In this document: positions 19,239 through 28,649 of the stretch, piece by piece
Position numbering within the stretch: position 1 is the stretch's first letter
Layout of the letters: each line of letters begins with the position of its first letter
Source: CAVQRC01 sp963715045
GTDB lineage: Bacteria > Planctomycetota > Planctomycetia > Pirellulales > Lacipirellulaceae
Length of the DNA: 64,000 nt
Assembly: GCA_963715045.1 (NCBI GenBank)
Contig: CAVQRC010000017.1
Span: 206,081-270,080, forward strand
Direction: 5' to 3'
Translations under genes and position numbers: made by a program
The notes under the pieces: generated by a model
Told to the model about the DNA's origin: nothing
What the model saw: only the letters and a program-made list of their open reading frames with translations
Databases searched by the model: none

Positions 19239-20678
19239 ATGAGCACTTCCCGTTGCTGGCTGATCGCCGTCGTCTCTGTTTGCTGCGTTGTGTTCTGCGG
19301 GTCGACGGTTCAGGCCCGATCCCCCAATGTCGTGCTGGTCAGTGTCGACGACCTCAATGATTGGGTCGGCTGCCTGGCCGGCCATCCACAGGCAAGCACG
19401 CCTAACATCGATCGACTGGCTGCCCGTGGCGTGAATTTTCGTAACGCCCACTGTCAGGCTCCCGTCTGCCAGCCCTCGCGGTCGAGCCTCATGGTGTCGC
19501 GGTTTCCATCGTCGACCGGGCTGTACTTCCTCGACCCGGGCCTTCGCGATTCGCCGGTGACGCAGGCTGCCGTCACGATTCCTGAAGCCTTCGCCGCTGC
19601 CGGGTATCGCGTGCGGGGTGTTGGCAAGCTGTTTCACAGTCGGCTGAATCAGGAGATCTTCGCGGCGGTCGGCGAGTACGGCGGTAACTTTGGCGGGGTC
19701 GGTCCGCGACCCGCGGAGAAAATCAGTCAGCCGCATGGCCATCCGTTGTGGGACTGGGGTGCTTTTCCGGAGCGGACGGCCGACATGCCGGATTACAAAA
19801 TCGCCGAGTGGGCCGTGCAGCAGCTGACGGCCCACATCGATCGCGAACAGCCGCTGTTTCTCGCCGTCGGATTCTTCCGTCCCCACGTCCCGATGTACGT
19901 GCCGCAGCGATGGTTCGACTTGCATCCCCGCGATCGTATCCGGTTGCCGCTCTGCCAGGCTGGTGATCTCGATGATCTCTCACCGTACGCCCGCGATCTC
20001 ACCACGTTGGAACATGTCGCGCCCACGCACCGCTGGATGATCGAGAGTGACGAGTGGACTCACGCGGTTCAGGCCTATCTCGCATCGGTGAGTTTTGTCG
20101 ATGACTGTATCGGCAGGGTTCTTGACGCGGTCGACAGACAGGACGGGGGGCGAGAAACGATCGTTTGTCTGTTTGGCGACCACGGATTCCACCTCGGCGA
20201 GAAGGAGCGGTGGGCGAAGCGATCGCTGTGGGAGGATGGCACACGGGTCCCGTTTATACTTGCCGGTCCGACCGTGAAGCCGGCCGTCTGCGATCGTCCG
20301 GTCGGCTTGATCGACACCTTTCCGACCCTGCTCGAATTGACAGGCTTGCCAGCCGTCTCGGAGCACGAGGGTCAGTCGCTCGTCCCGTTGTTGAACGACC
20401 CCCAGCGGGAATGGGATCGCCCGGCCATCACGACTTTTGGTCCTGGCAATCATGCGGTCCGCAGTACCCGCTGGCGGTACATTCGCTATGTCGACGGATC
20501 GGAGGAGTTGTACGACCACGACGTCGATCCGCACGAATGGAAGAATCTCGCCGGCGACGCGAAATACGCTTCCATTCTCGAGCAGCATCGTCGCTGGCTG
20601 CCCAAATCGGAACAGCCGATTCTCGGCCAGAACTCAACCGGCCACAAAGCCTACGCCGCCGCGGCCGCCAGGTTGTGA
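19239..20678 (+). CDS. Iduronate-2-sulfatase-like secreted sulfatase, 479 aa
   Basis: S1-family sulfatase of the iduronate-2-sulfatase-like type. ATG 19239 gives a signal peptide (LIAVVSVCCVVFCGSTVQA); the open frame itself begins at 19197. Metal-binding segment: VLVSVDDLNDWVGCLAGHP. Signature: CQPSRSSLMVS, formylglycine Cys at residue 77. The subgroup markers VGKLFH, VGFFRPHVPMYVP, LFGDHGFHLGEKERWAK and the C-terminal GNHAVRSTRWRYIRY-DG are all present. The N-terminal DDLNDW pattern and GDHGFHLGE distinguish it from the other four arylsulfatase-like enzymes at 3.5-12.5 kb. A sulfated uronic-acid-containing glycan is a reasonable but unproved substrate. Confidence 0.93.
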   Translation: MSTSRCWLIAVVSVCCVVFCGSTVQARSPNVVLVSVDDLNDWVGCLAGHPQASTPNIDRLAARGVNFRNAHCQAPVCQPSRSSLMVSRFPSSTGLYFLDPGLRDSPVTQAAVTIPEAFAAAGYRVRGVGKLFHSRLNQEIFAAVGEYGGNFGGVGPRPAEKISQPHGHPLWDWGAFPERTADMPDYKIAEWAVQQLTAHIDREQPLFLAVGFFRPHVPMYVPQRWFDLHPRDRIRLPLCQAGDLDDLSPYARDLTTLEHVAPTHRWMIESDEWTHAVQAYLASVSFVDDCIGRVLDAVDRQDGGRETIVCLFGDHGFHLGEKERWAKRSLWEDGTRVPFILAGPTVKPAVCDRPVGLIDTFPTLLELTGLPAVSEHEGQSLVPLLNDPQREWDRPAITTFGPGNHAVRSTRWRYIRYVDGSEELYDHDVDPHEWKNLAGDAKYASILEQHRRWLPKSEQPILGQNSTGHKAYAAAAARL

Positions 20679-20686
20679 ATCGCGGC

Positions 20687-20846
20687 GTAGTCCCGCCACT
20701 CCGCCGCGTAGTCCCGTCACTCCGTGGTGTAGTCCCGTCACTCCAAGGTGTAGTCCCGTCACTCCGTGGCGGGGTTTTAAATCACCGCCGGCCCGGCCAT
20801 GTCGGCGGCCGCGGGTTCCGAGCGGCGGATGTCAGCAAGGCGTTGC
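20687..20846. repeat. Dispersed short repeats (GTAGTCCCGTCACTCC family)
   Basis: At least four tandemly clustered copies of the 18-20 bp core GTAGTCCCGTCACTCC(G/A)(T/A)GG follow the sulfatase stop. The same core is found at 6718, 15513, 37273 and in the 39.4-kb array. Confidence 0.75.
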
Positions 20847-21182
20847 TGTAGTCCCGTCACTCCGTGGCGGGGACGCGGCGGCGATATGCCTGGGCGTGGC
20901 GAGGTCTGCGTCACGGAGTGCTCCGGCTCCGCGACAGCGCTTCGATGATGGCCGCCTTGGTCTGGTGGCGGTTGCAGATGGCCCGCAGTTCGTCTCGCGT
21001 TGGCGGTTGCAGCCCGCGGCGCTTCGACCTCGGCAAACGCATCGACGGCGATCACGTAGTGACTCTCGCCCAGTTGCCGCGGCTGGACGTCCTGCCAATC
21101 GCCACCCTCTTCAGCCGGTCGAATCTTCGGCGGCCGCACGTACTCGGCGTCGAGTTTCGCCAGCCGAACACCGAGCGTTGCC
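20847..21182. repeat. Segmental copy of the 3' end of the 37.3-kb gene
   Basis: This 336-bp stretch is almost identical to 37273-37607, which holds the last ~90 codons of the minus-strand gene at 37337-39249 plus its downstream inverted repeats. Here the coding part is disconnected from any start and carries small indels, so it is not a gene. Its right edge abruptly joins the remains of a PD40 beta-propeller gene at 21183, which suggests that arrival of this segment truncated that gene. The direction of copying is inferred from the intact gene at 37 kb. Confidence 0.85.
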
Positions 21183-22546
21183 GAAGGCGACGTCCGTGGA
21201 AGCTCTCTCAGCGGACCAGAGTCTGGAAGGCGGCGCTAAGAGACCTGGCCTCGCCTCGTAGTAGATGGTTAGACCATCGGCGGAAATGCCCGGCCGGTTT
21301 TCCAATCGACTGGAATTCGACACCTGCCCCCAGGTTGACGATACCGCCGTAGGAACCATCGGGATTTCGCGTTGCCTGGTACAAGTCGTAGTCACCGAAG
21401 CCGCCTGGCCGCTCCCATGCACCAAAGTAGAGCGTGGCGCCGTCTGGCGAGAGGCTGCTGCTTTCTTCGGAACTACTTGTGTTAATGCCCCGCAGGTTCG
21501 TGATATTTGCGAACGGTTCTTGAAGGCTCGTTCGCGACGCGATGAACAGGTCGAAGAACCCTGGCGATACAGGGCGGTGTGGAAAGCCCGTGGCTTCCAC
21601 GTTTGTGAACACCATCGTCAGGCCGTCGGCTGGGCCCCCGAAAATGTGAGTATTTGGCGGGCGTTTTGCGATTGCTGCGTCGATCCAAACTGTTCCGCTT
21701 GATCACATCTGGGGTGCGTGTTGGACCGCAACCAGACCCCCGCGAGCCTGGGGGGCTGCTGATGGAACGAAGGTTTTCGGGCGTCGTTGCCTTGGTCAAG
21801 ACGTCCCTCAGGGGCGACGATGCCTGGGGACGCTCGACAGGTCGCGCAGAGGCGCTGAGCACGCTGAGAAATCGCGGCGCGGCGAACAGCTGCGAAGCAG
21901 CGGCAGCAACTAGCCGTGGGCGAGCGTGACGAGCCTCTGGCGAGTTGAAGCGGAGCCCACGGTTGCCGCGCTCGCCCGGAACGCGCCGCCGCGCGCGAAC
22001 CATCGTCGGCTAGGCAGGCGACGACTCGTCGGAGGCTCCTTTGGGCAGGTGAAAGTGGTCGGCTTCGCCGACCGACTAATTCTCTCTCGTGATGCTGTTC
22101 GATCGTTCGCGAAGCGAACGATGCTGCTACGACACGTGAATCCTTTGCCTCGGCCTGCGAAACGCGTGCCGCCGTGCCGCCGCCGGGGTTCGTACTCGCG
22201 CAGACAACCGTGGGCTACGCGAAGCCTCGCCCGAGGCTCGTCATCGCTCGCCCACGGCTAAATGCTGCCGCTGCTTCGCAGCTGATCAACGCGCCGCGTA
22301 TCCTCCGGGTGACCGGTTCGACGGAACAAAAACCGGACAAAAACCCCCGATCAGTTGTCGGGGGCCCAGCCGTCGGCTGTTACGGTCGGGTTGTAGTCCA
22401 GGTAGCGGGCGTCGGCCAGGACAGGCTTGATATCCGTGAAGTAGCCGACTGGAATCCCCGTGGCAACGCTCCCACTCGCTTCCGCTCCCCAGCAACAGCG
22501 CAAAGCGTCAAGGCCAGCCACCTCGAACTGCCTCGTGGATGGTCAT
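21183..22546 (-). pseudogene. PD40/WD40-like beta-propeller secreted protein, interrupted by an insertion element and 3' truncated
   Basis: Minus-strand gene beginning at ATG 22546 with a signal-like segment (RWLALTLCAVAG, after one indel). It runs to DYNPTVTADG at about 22369-22400, is interrupted by the 738-bp element at 21631-22368, then resumes as LTMVFTNVEATGFPH and DLFIASRTSLQEPF. The blocks SLSPDGATLYFGAWERPGG and PGISADGLTIYYEARPG are typical PD40 beta-propeller repeats. Removing the element and one copy of the 9-bp target duplication restores a continuous ...NPTVTADGLTMVF... reading. The 3' end stops at the junction with the copied segment at 21182/21183. Function before disruption is unknown; such propellers usually bind ligands or proteins outside the cell. 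Confidence 0.8.
21631..22368. mobile_element. 738-bp TIR element, copy 1, with 9-bp target duplication
   Basis: Both ends carry the inverted repeat TGGGCCCCCGA. The element is flanked by a perfect 9-bp direct repeat GCCGTCGGC at 21622-21630 and 22369-22377. A near-identical 736-bp copy lies at 28741-29476. No transposase-like protein can be read in any frame, so it looks non-autonomous. Internal features include GATCGTTCGCGAAGCGAACG, a perfect palindrome near 22100. It sits inside a PD40 secreted-protein gene. A diverged related segment lies near 63600-63785. Confidence 0.85.
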
Positions 22547-22611
22547 TGGTACTCTCTCGTATTTTCGATCGTTGATTCGAAATTCGAACATCATCGTGGA
22601 AAACAGTGCTC

Positions 22612-23100
22612 TCAGGGCTTCCTGCTTCGCCATCTGCTGGGCACAATGCACACGCCGCCGACGAACAGCAGGGCCGAGGCAGCCGGCTCTGGAACGACCT
22701 CCACCACGGGGAAACGCTCGTGAAGCTGTCGGCTGGGCGCGTGTTGTCGAACGAAAAAAGCCCGACCCCGCCTGTCGTGAAGCGTGCGTCAATGATGGAG
22801 ATCTGCGGTGCGTCTGGTTTCGATTCGCGGGGCCAGGCCCAGCGCTGAGCTCCGAACCAGTCAAATCGAATGGCAGCAGAACGTCTTTCTGCGTCACGTC
22901 GAGGTCGAGGTACGTTCCGGTCAGAACACGCATCCACTCGTCGTTATTGTCAAGATCGCCAGGAACGTCAGCATTCCCTCTTCCGGTTTGCGGGCAGGCG
23001 GCCGCGGTCGGCCGTGTCGGGGCTGGGCGGGCGTCTCGGAACGCTTCGTTATCCAGGTTCGCCGAGGCCTCCACCAACACCATGCGACGTTCGGGAGCAA
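22612..23100 (-). pseudogene. Secreted PEP-CTERM protein, small, frameshifted, 5' end unclear
   Basis: Minus-strand remains of an exported protein. The C-terminus reads VEVVPEPAASALLFVGG...SRWRSRKP, a PEP-CTERM sorting tail with Pro-Glu-Pro, hydrophobic segment and basic end, stop at 22612. Before it, two other frames carry plausible protein (DLDNNDEWMRVLTGTYLDLDV, then SIIDARFTTGGVGLFSFDN). Indels near 22840 and 22710 are therefore needed to join them. No good start codon with signal peptide is visible. The upstream edge around 23065-23140 resembles a piece of the repeat downstream of the kinase gene (28.3 and 31.9 kb). Confidence 0.6.
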
Positions 23101-23229
23101 ATCCCGCTAAAGAGCTGCAGGAAAATTGTTCCCGCTCCTTGAAATCAACTCAGACCGGGCGACTCAGGCCAGGTTCCACGCACGCACGACGAGGCGACAG
23201 GCCACACCCGTGCGTGGGGGATCCGGTGG

Positions 23230-23753
23230 CTATGACGGCACGCGACGCCCTCCGAAATACCAGACCCGCTGGTGCTTGCCGTCCGGGGTCTTGCCGATGT
23301 ACACGAAGTTCATACCGTCGTCCTGCCAGACCGCTTCGTTGCGGTTGCGGCGGATCGACGGATTCTCCATCTCGGCGTAGAGCCCTAGCACGTCGCGGTC
23401 GAGGCCGTCACGGTACCGCTGGTTCAGCACCCGGTACGACTCGTGCAGGATCTCCCACACGAGCCCAGTGCCGCGTAGACCGCATGTTCGCGCAGCGCGG
23501 TCCCACGAACGTGCGGTAGTAGAAACAGTCGAAGCCGAGCTGCGGGACAAAGGTTCGGACGGCGGTGCTGACGCCAGCGATTTGGCCGCTACTGTTCCGG
23601 GCCACAACCAGGAGTTGATGGGCACGCTCCTCGACGGCCGGCTGATTCGGCAAGCGCCCCTTCGCACAACCAGAACCGGACGACTTCCTCTCGCACGTTG
23701 TCGGGTGGTGCCGGCCAGACCGTGTCGAGTTGAAATCCAGAAGGATTGGGCAT
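23230..23753 (-). CDS. GNAT-like acetyltransferase, frameshifted
   Basis: The start at 23753 reads MPNPSGFQLDTVWPAPPDN, followed after one indel by AHQLLVVARNSSGQIAGVST. That looks like the central beta-strand region of a GNAT N-acetyltransferase (a V-A-x-x-x-x-G-x-I-A-G-V pattern). A second indel near 23500 joins it to LVWEILHESYRVLNQRYRDG and the C-terminal WYFGGRRVPS. Corrected length is about 175 residues. The substrate is unknown. Assignment rests on overall pattern, so another small enzyme fold is possible. Confidence 0.55.
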
Positions 23754-23849
23754 CGGGTTACGCCGCGGCTCATACGAACGGTCAGTAATCGAGCACCGCC
23801 CCGCTAAAGCCGCCGGCGATTACGGAACTCAAATTGAGTTAGCGCCTGG

Positions 23850-26800
23850 TCAAGCAATTTCAGGTCGGTCAGTCGACTGAACGCGATCCCGGTGATCAAT
23901 AGAAGTCAAGCGAAGCCTGCCCGCCACATCTGTCTTTTCGGTGCGAATTGGCGTCGGTGCAGCATCGCCTCCTGCACCAGCACCTGATCCGCCGGCGAAC
24001 TCGGACTGCCAGATCAGGAAGTCATCGCCGTCTACGATCGCCGTCCCCGTTCGCATCGCCGTCGTTCGGCGTCGCATCGCCGGTGAACATGATTGAAGCC
24101 GGCCTGCCAGATCAGGAAGTCGTTGCCGTCGGTGTCGCCGTCCTTGTCGAAGTCGGCTCGCAGCGGCTGCGACCTCGAACGCTCCCATGTCGATGCGGCC
24201 GCCGACCACTCGGTCGAATCCTTCGCCGCGTTGGTCGTAGAGCGGGACGCCGTCGACGCCGGCCATCGCCGCTGGGATCGCCGGCGTCAATGGCGGGGCT
24301 GCCGGGCAGCAGGGCGTGGGTCTGGGTGGGGCCGCCGTTGTCGGCCAGCGCGGTGTCGAGGATCGACGTCAGGGCCGTGGGATGGGTGCCGTCGCTGGTG
24401 GCGGTGATATCGGTCGCCCCGGGAGTGACGCCGCTCAGGGCCTGGGCGGTCGTTTTGCTGCTGTCGCCCAGGAGGTTGTAGTTGTTGAGATTGACCGTGC
24501 CGCTGGAGCGCTTGATTTCAGCCCCGTCGGGTGCCATGTTGCCGGCCACGATGCTGCCGGTGACGGTCGCCGTGCCCCAGTTGCAGATGCCGCCGCCGGC
24601 ACTCGCCGAGTTGCCCGAGATCGTGCTGCCGGTGACGGTCGCCGTGCCAGAGTTAGAGATGCCGCCGCCGCTACTCGCCGAGTTGCCCGAGAGGGTGCTG
24701 CCGGTGATGGTCGCCGTGCCACATGTTGTAGATGCCGCCGCCGCGACTCGCCGAGTTGCCCGAGAGGGTGCTGCCGGTGATGGTCGCCGTGCCGTTAGAT
24801 GCGCATTCGATTGCCAGAGATGCTCGGTGCCGCCGCCGTGAATGCGCCGCCTCGCCGAGTTGCCCGAGATCGTGCTGCCGGTGACGGTCGCCGTGCCAGA
24901 ATTGTGAAGATGCCGCCGCCGTCGCCGCTCGCCGAGTTGCCCGAGATCGTGCTGCCGGTGACGGTCACCGTGCCGCAGTTAGAGATGCCGCCGCCGCCGC
25001 CGACTCGCCGAGTTGCCCGAGATGGTGCTGCCGGTGATGGTCACCGTGCCGCGAGTTGTAGATGCCGCCGCCGCCGTGCTACGCCGCCGAGTTGCCCGAG
25101 AGGGTGCTGCTGGTGACGGTGAGGTTCTCTCGGTTGAATATCGCCCCGCCGCTGCCAGTCACGTCACCACCGGTGAGCGTCAGGCCGCTGATTTCCACGG
25201 CGATCTGATTACCGAAGTCACCGTCGTCGATGTTGAAGATCCGGCTCCCTTCGCCGTCGTCTTGCTCGGGTGTCGGATCGTTGCCCGCGGCGTCGAGGAT
25301 CAGCCCTGACGTCAGACCGGTTGCATCGACGGTAATTGCCCGCGTGAGTGCCAGCTCACCCAGGGAGAGGAGAATCGTCCCTCCATCCAGCGCGGCGTCG
25401 AAGTCAATCGTCTCGCCCGGTGCCGCGGCCGCGATGGCGTCGCGGAGCGAGATGTCCCCGTCGTCGATGCTGCCATCCGCTTCGTCCACGAGCGTATCGA
25501 CGGTGAGCCCCAACACCGCGCGGCCCATCGCCCAGCTGATGCTGTCTCCGGAATCCAAGGGGCCGCCGGCAGCATCTACGATTTCTGACCCGGAGGAGAT
25601 CACCTGCAAGGTGTAGTAGCCGGCGGCGGTCGTGACATCCGCCAGACCGCCGAGGATAAACGTCTGGTTGTCAGTCGTGCTGAGCGTCTGCCCGCTCGTC
25701 AGGAGGTTCTCGCCACCGTTCAGCGACAGCTCCAGGTCGCCAGGGTCGAAGCCGCTGACGGTGCTGCTGAATTGAATCGTGACTGCGGCGACCGGCGTGA
25801 CGGTCGGCGAGGCGACCGGGAGGATTTCGACCGTGAGGCTTTGGCGTTCATAGGCGCCGATGTCGATCCGCATAGCGCCATGGCCGTCGGCCACGCGTGT
25901 GTACGGCTCGCCGCGCTGGTCGTAGAGCGGTACACCGTCCACGCCGGCCATCGCCGTAGGATCGCCAGCGTCGATCGCAGGGCTGCCGGGCAGCAAGGCG
26001 TGGGTCTAGGGTGGGGCCGCCGTTGTCAGCCAGCGTGGTGTCGAGGATCGACGTCAGGGCCGTGGGATTGGTGCCGTCGCTGGTGGCGGTGATATCGGTC
26101 GCCCCGGGAGTGACTCCGCTCAGGGCCTGGGCGGTCGTTTTGCTGCTGTCGCCCAGGAGGTTGTAGTCGTTGAGATTGACCGTGCCGCTGGAACGCTTGA
26201 TTTCGGCCCCGTCGGGTGCCATGTTGCCGGCCACGATGCTGCCGGTGACGGTCGCCGTGCCCGCTAGTTAAGATGCCGCCGCCGCGAACTCGCCGAGTTG
26301 CCCGAGATCGTGCTGCTGGTGATGGTCGCCGTGCCACGAGTTAGAGATGCCGCCGCCGCAATACGCGCCGAGTTGCCCGAGATCGTGCTGCAGGTGACGG
26401 TCACCGTGCCGAGTTGTAGATGCCGCCGCCGCGAACGCGCCGAGTTGCCCGAGAGGGTGCTGCCGGTGACGGTCGCCGTGCCCGAGTTGTAGATGCCGCC
26501 GCCGAAAGCCGCCGAGTTGCCCGAGATGGTGCTGCAGGTGATGGTCGCCGTGCCAGGTCGAATAAGATGCCGCCGCCGCTCGCCGCCGAGTTGCCCGAGA
26601 TCGTGCTGCTGGTGACGGTCGCCGTGCCGTTGTTAATGATGCCGCCGCCGCGTCGCGCGAACGTCGCCGGAACTAGTACTGCCGAGCTGCAGAGTCGTGC
26701 TGGAGGTGACCGTACGCTATTTGCCGCGACGCCGCCACCGACGTTACCCTTGCCGAGTTGTCTGAGATGGTGCTGCTGGTGACGGTCGACCGTCGCCAAA

Positions 26801-27459
26801 GTTGGAGATGCCGCCGCCCAGTTCCGCGAGAGTGCTGTCAGGTGACGGTCGCCGTGGCCGCCAAAGTGTTGCTGAAATGCCGCCGCCGTCAGCGTGCCGA
26901 GTTGCCCGAGAGGGTGCTGCCGGTGAGGCCGCCGCCGGGCGTTCATGCCGGTCAGGAATTGTTCGTGATAGCGCCATTCTGAGCCGCCAGAGTTCCCGTC
27001 GTAAGCGAGCGAATCGCCCCACCTAGAAAGTTGTCATTACGAACGTCTTGGTTTTCCCCTGTCGTCTTACCATTAGTGAGCGTCATCCCCGCAATCGTAA
27101 AGTCGCCGGTCTCGGCCGTGATGTTGAAGATCCGAGACTGCCCCTGAGCGTCGATCGTGAGCAGGTCCGGGCCGTCACCGTGATCGTTACGGCCTCGGTA
27201 ATCTCCAACTCGCCCTGCTCCAGCGGATCACCGCCGGGCCGTCGTGGCCGAAGTCGAACACGATCTCGTCCGGCCCCGGGAACATGTTCGTAGCGAAGAT
27301 CGCCTCGCGGAGCGACGTGACGCCGTCGTTGAAATCGACGACGTCTTGGTCCGTGGTGACCGTCAACGTGGCGAGCAGCTGCCGGGGTTCGAGCGGTTCC
27401 AGCCGCAGTCGCCGACGGGGACGACGGAGCCGAGCGGATGACCGAGTTCGGGGTTTCAT
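23850..27459 (-). CDS. CSLREA / parallel beta-helix surface protein with dockerin tail, many frameshifts
   Basis: Very large secreted protein on the minus strand. The N-terminus (27459) has a basic leader and the planctomycete extracellular motif LEPLEPRQLLATLTV, then a CSLREA-type segment (GVTSLREAIFATNMFPGPDEI). Two modules follow. Each is an array of Gly-rich repeats close to GGGIYNSGTATVTGSTISGNSA, then a conserved block ending DNGGPT-HALLPGSPAIDAGDP and IDIGAYE. The unbroken stretch 25079-25996 between the modules shows the second CSLREA-type start (DTLVDEADGSIDDGDISLRDAI). The C-terminus (23990-24180) has two dockerin-like segments ending DGDDFLIWQSEFAGG. Most repeat units carry indels that change frame. 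It is probably an adhesin or other extracellular scaffold. Confidence 0.75.
24540..25110. repeat. Beta-helix coding tandem repeat, block 1
   Basis: About seven units of 70-97 bp, each built around GCCGAGTTGCCCGAGATCGT and GATGCCGCCGCCG, coding Gly/Ser/Thr-rich beta-helix turns on the minus strand. Unit length varies with small indels. A second block lies at 26230-26940. Confidence 0.8.
26230..26940. repeat. Beta-helix coding tandem repeat, block 2
   Basis: Seven or more further units of the same 70-75 bp repeat. The conserved non-repeat block next to it (about 25900-26240) is nearly identical to 24240-24560, so the whole module was duplicated within the gene. Confidence 0.8.
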
Positions 27460-27486
27460 CGCTGTGCCTCGCTTTTCTGAGTCGTG

Positions 27487-28160
27487 TCACGCTGGCAGGG
27501 GCCGGCCAGGCTCAAACCACTCGTCACCCCCAGGAAAGAACAAACCAACACCGTCGTCGTGGGCAGCAAATATTGCGCCAGCCGGATTTCGAGTATCCGT
27601 TGCGGAAATAGACTGGCTTGGGGTGCCATCAGCCCATGCGGTGAGGGGTAGGTTGTCGCCAATGACGTCGAATTGCAGCATTACGTCGTACTGCGTCGGG
27701 TCCAATGTGGTTGGGGCCCGCATCAATATCTCTGGCCCGCCGCCGAAGAATCCGGGATAGGACGACGCGAGTTGCGCGCCGAAGGCCAATCGCCTGAAAT
27801 GCTGCCGATATAGCTGCTGGTACCAGTGCCACGTGCGCCAACGCCCGTATCTACAAAACGGTCCCCAAGTACTCTGATCCCGGTCCTGATCGACACGTCG
27901 TCGTACGAGTAGCCGACTACAGATGCAAAACTACTCGAAGGATTACCTGGCGTGATGACAAGGTCGCCGCTTGAGGCGTCGAGCGTCTCAGACCCAAATG
28001 GCTCCCAGCTGAAGGGCATGTCGTCCTGGATGTTCATGTCCTCGAAATCGTCAAGGGCGAACTTTGGCGATACTTGAGCATTGGCCGATGCCGCGATGCC
28101 CACGATGAGACAGGCGACGGCCAAAGCGGGAACAGTACGAATAGGTGTTGATACGCTCAT
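27487..28160 (-). CDS. Secreted protein of unknown function, one frameshift
   Basis: Start 28160 gives a clear signal peptide (TVPALAVACLIVGIAASANAQ). The mature part begins FALDDFEDMNIQDDMPFSW and continues DTGVGARGTGTSSYIGSIS. A single indel near 27790 leads to the second frame (GAQLASSYPGFFGGGPEIL...GDEWFEPGRPLPA, stop at 27487). The FEDMN start and the V-R-V-L style strands are reminiscent of concanavalin-like laminin-G folds common in planctomycete secreted proteins. No PEP-CTERM tail is seen. It lies 27 bp upstream of the CSLREA gene on the same strand and may share its transcript. Confidence 0.65.
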
Positions 28161-28286
28161 CGATCTTCCTCGCTTTGATGGTTCCTTAGGTCACGAACAT
28201 ACTCGCCGGCTGTCGGTGGTTCGCGGGCACTCGCCCCTGCCAACAAACAGCTGCTCAGCTCCTGGACGTCCGTTCGAATGAATTCC

Positions 28287-28649
28287 GGAGTTACTGGCGC
28301 CCCGTCGTCGCCCCGCCCCGCCTTCATGGAAAACTCCCCCCTCGCGAACTGCCCCCTCGATGATCCAGTCCCCCGCAAGTCAACTTGCCTTCAGAAGCCT
28401 CTACCAACGCAATTCGCCGTTCAGGGGCAAATCCGCTCAAGAAAATGTTCGCTTGCGCGGTTTCTTCCCGGGGCACGGGTTTTCTCGGGGCGATCGTTGC
28501 TTGGCTCGGCGACGGGGACGCTCGGCAACGCCTCGCCCAGCGGTGCGCCGATGAACCCAACAGGCTCGCGGAACGTTCACTTTCCCTCGGGTTTCTGGTT
28601 CACCGTTTGATCTTCCCACAGCCTCCGGGCTTCCTGCCGCAGGCGGTCG
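28287..28649. repeat. Segmental copy of the kinase-gene 3' end
   Basis: Near-copy of 31780-32133, which covers the last ~25 codons of the Ser/Thr kinase gene (ending QKPEGK) and ~280 bp downstream. Here it is joined directly to the 3' end of a PEP-CTERM gene remnant at 28650. Several small indels separate the copies, including inside the coding part. Confidence 0.8.

Noticed and set aside
21654..21929. Conserved open frames inside the TIR element as proteins
   Set aside because: Both strands of both copies keep frames, as expected from GC-rich sequence identity between young copies. No start with ribosome binding site and no recognisable fold or transposase motif was seen.
24540..25110. CRISPR array
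   Set aside because: Repeats are coding beta-helix units without unique spacers of constant length, and no cas genes are present.
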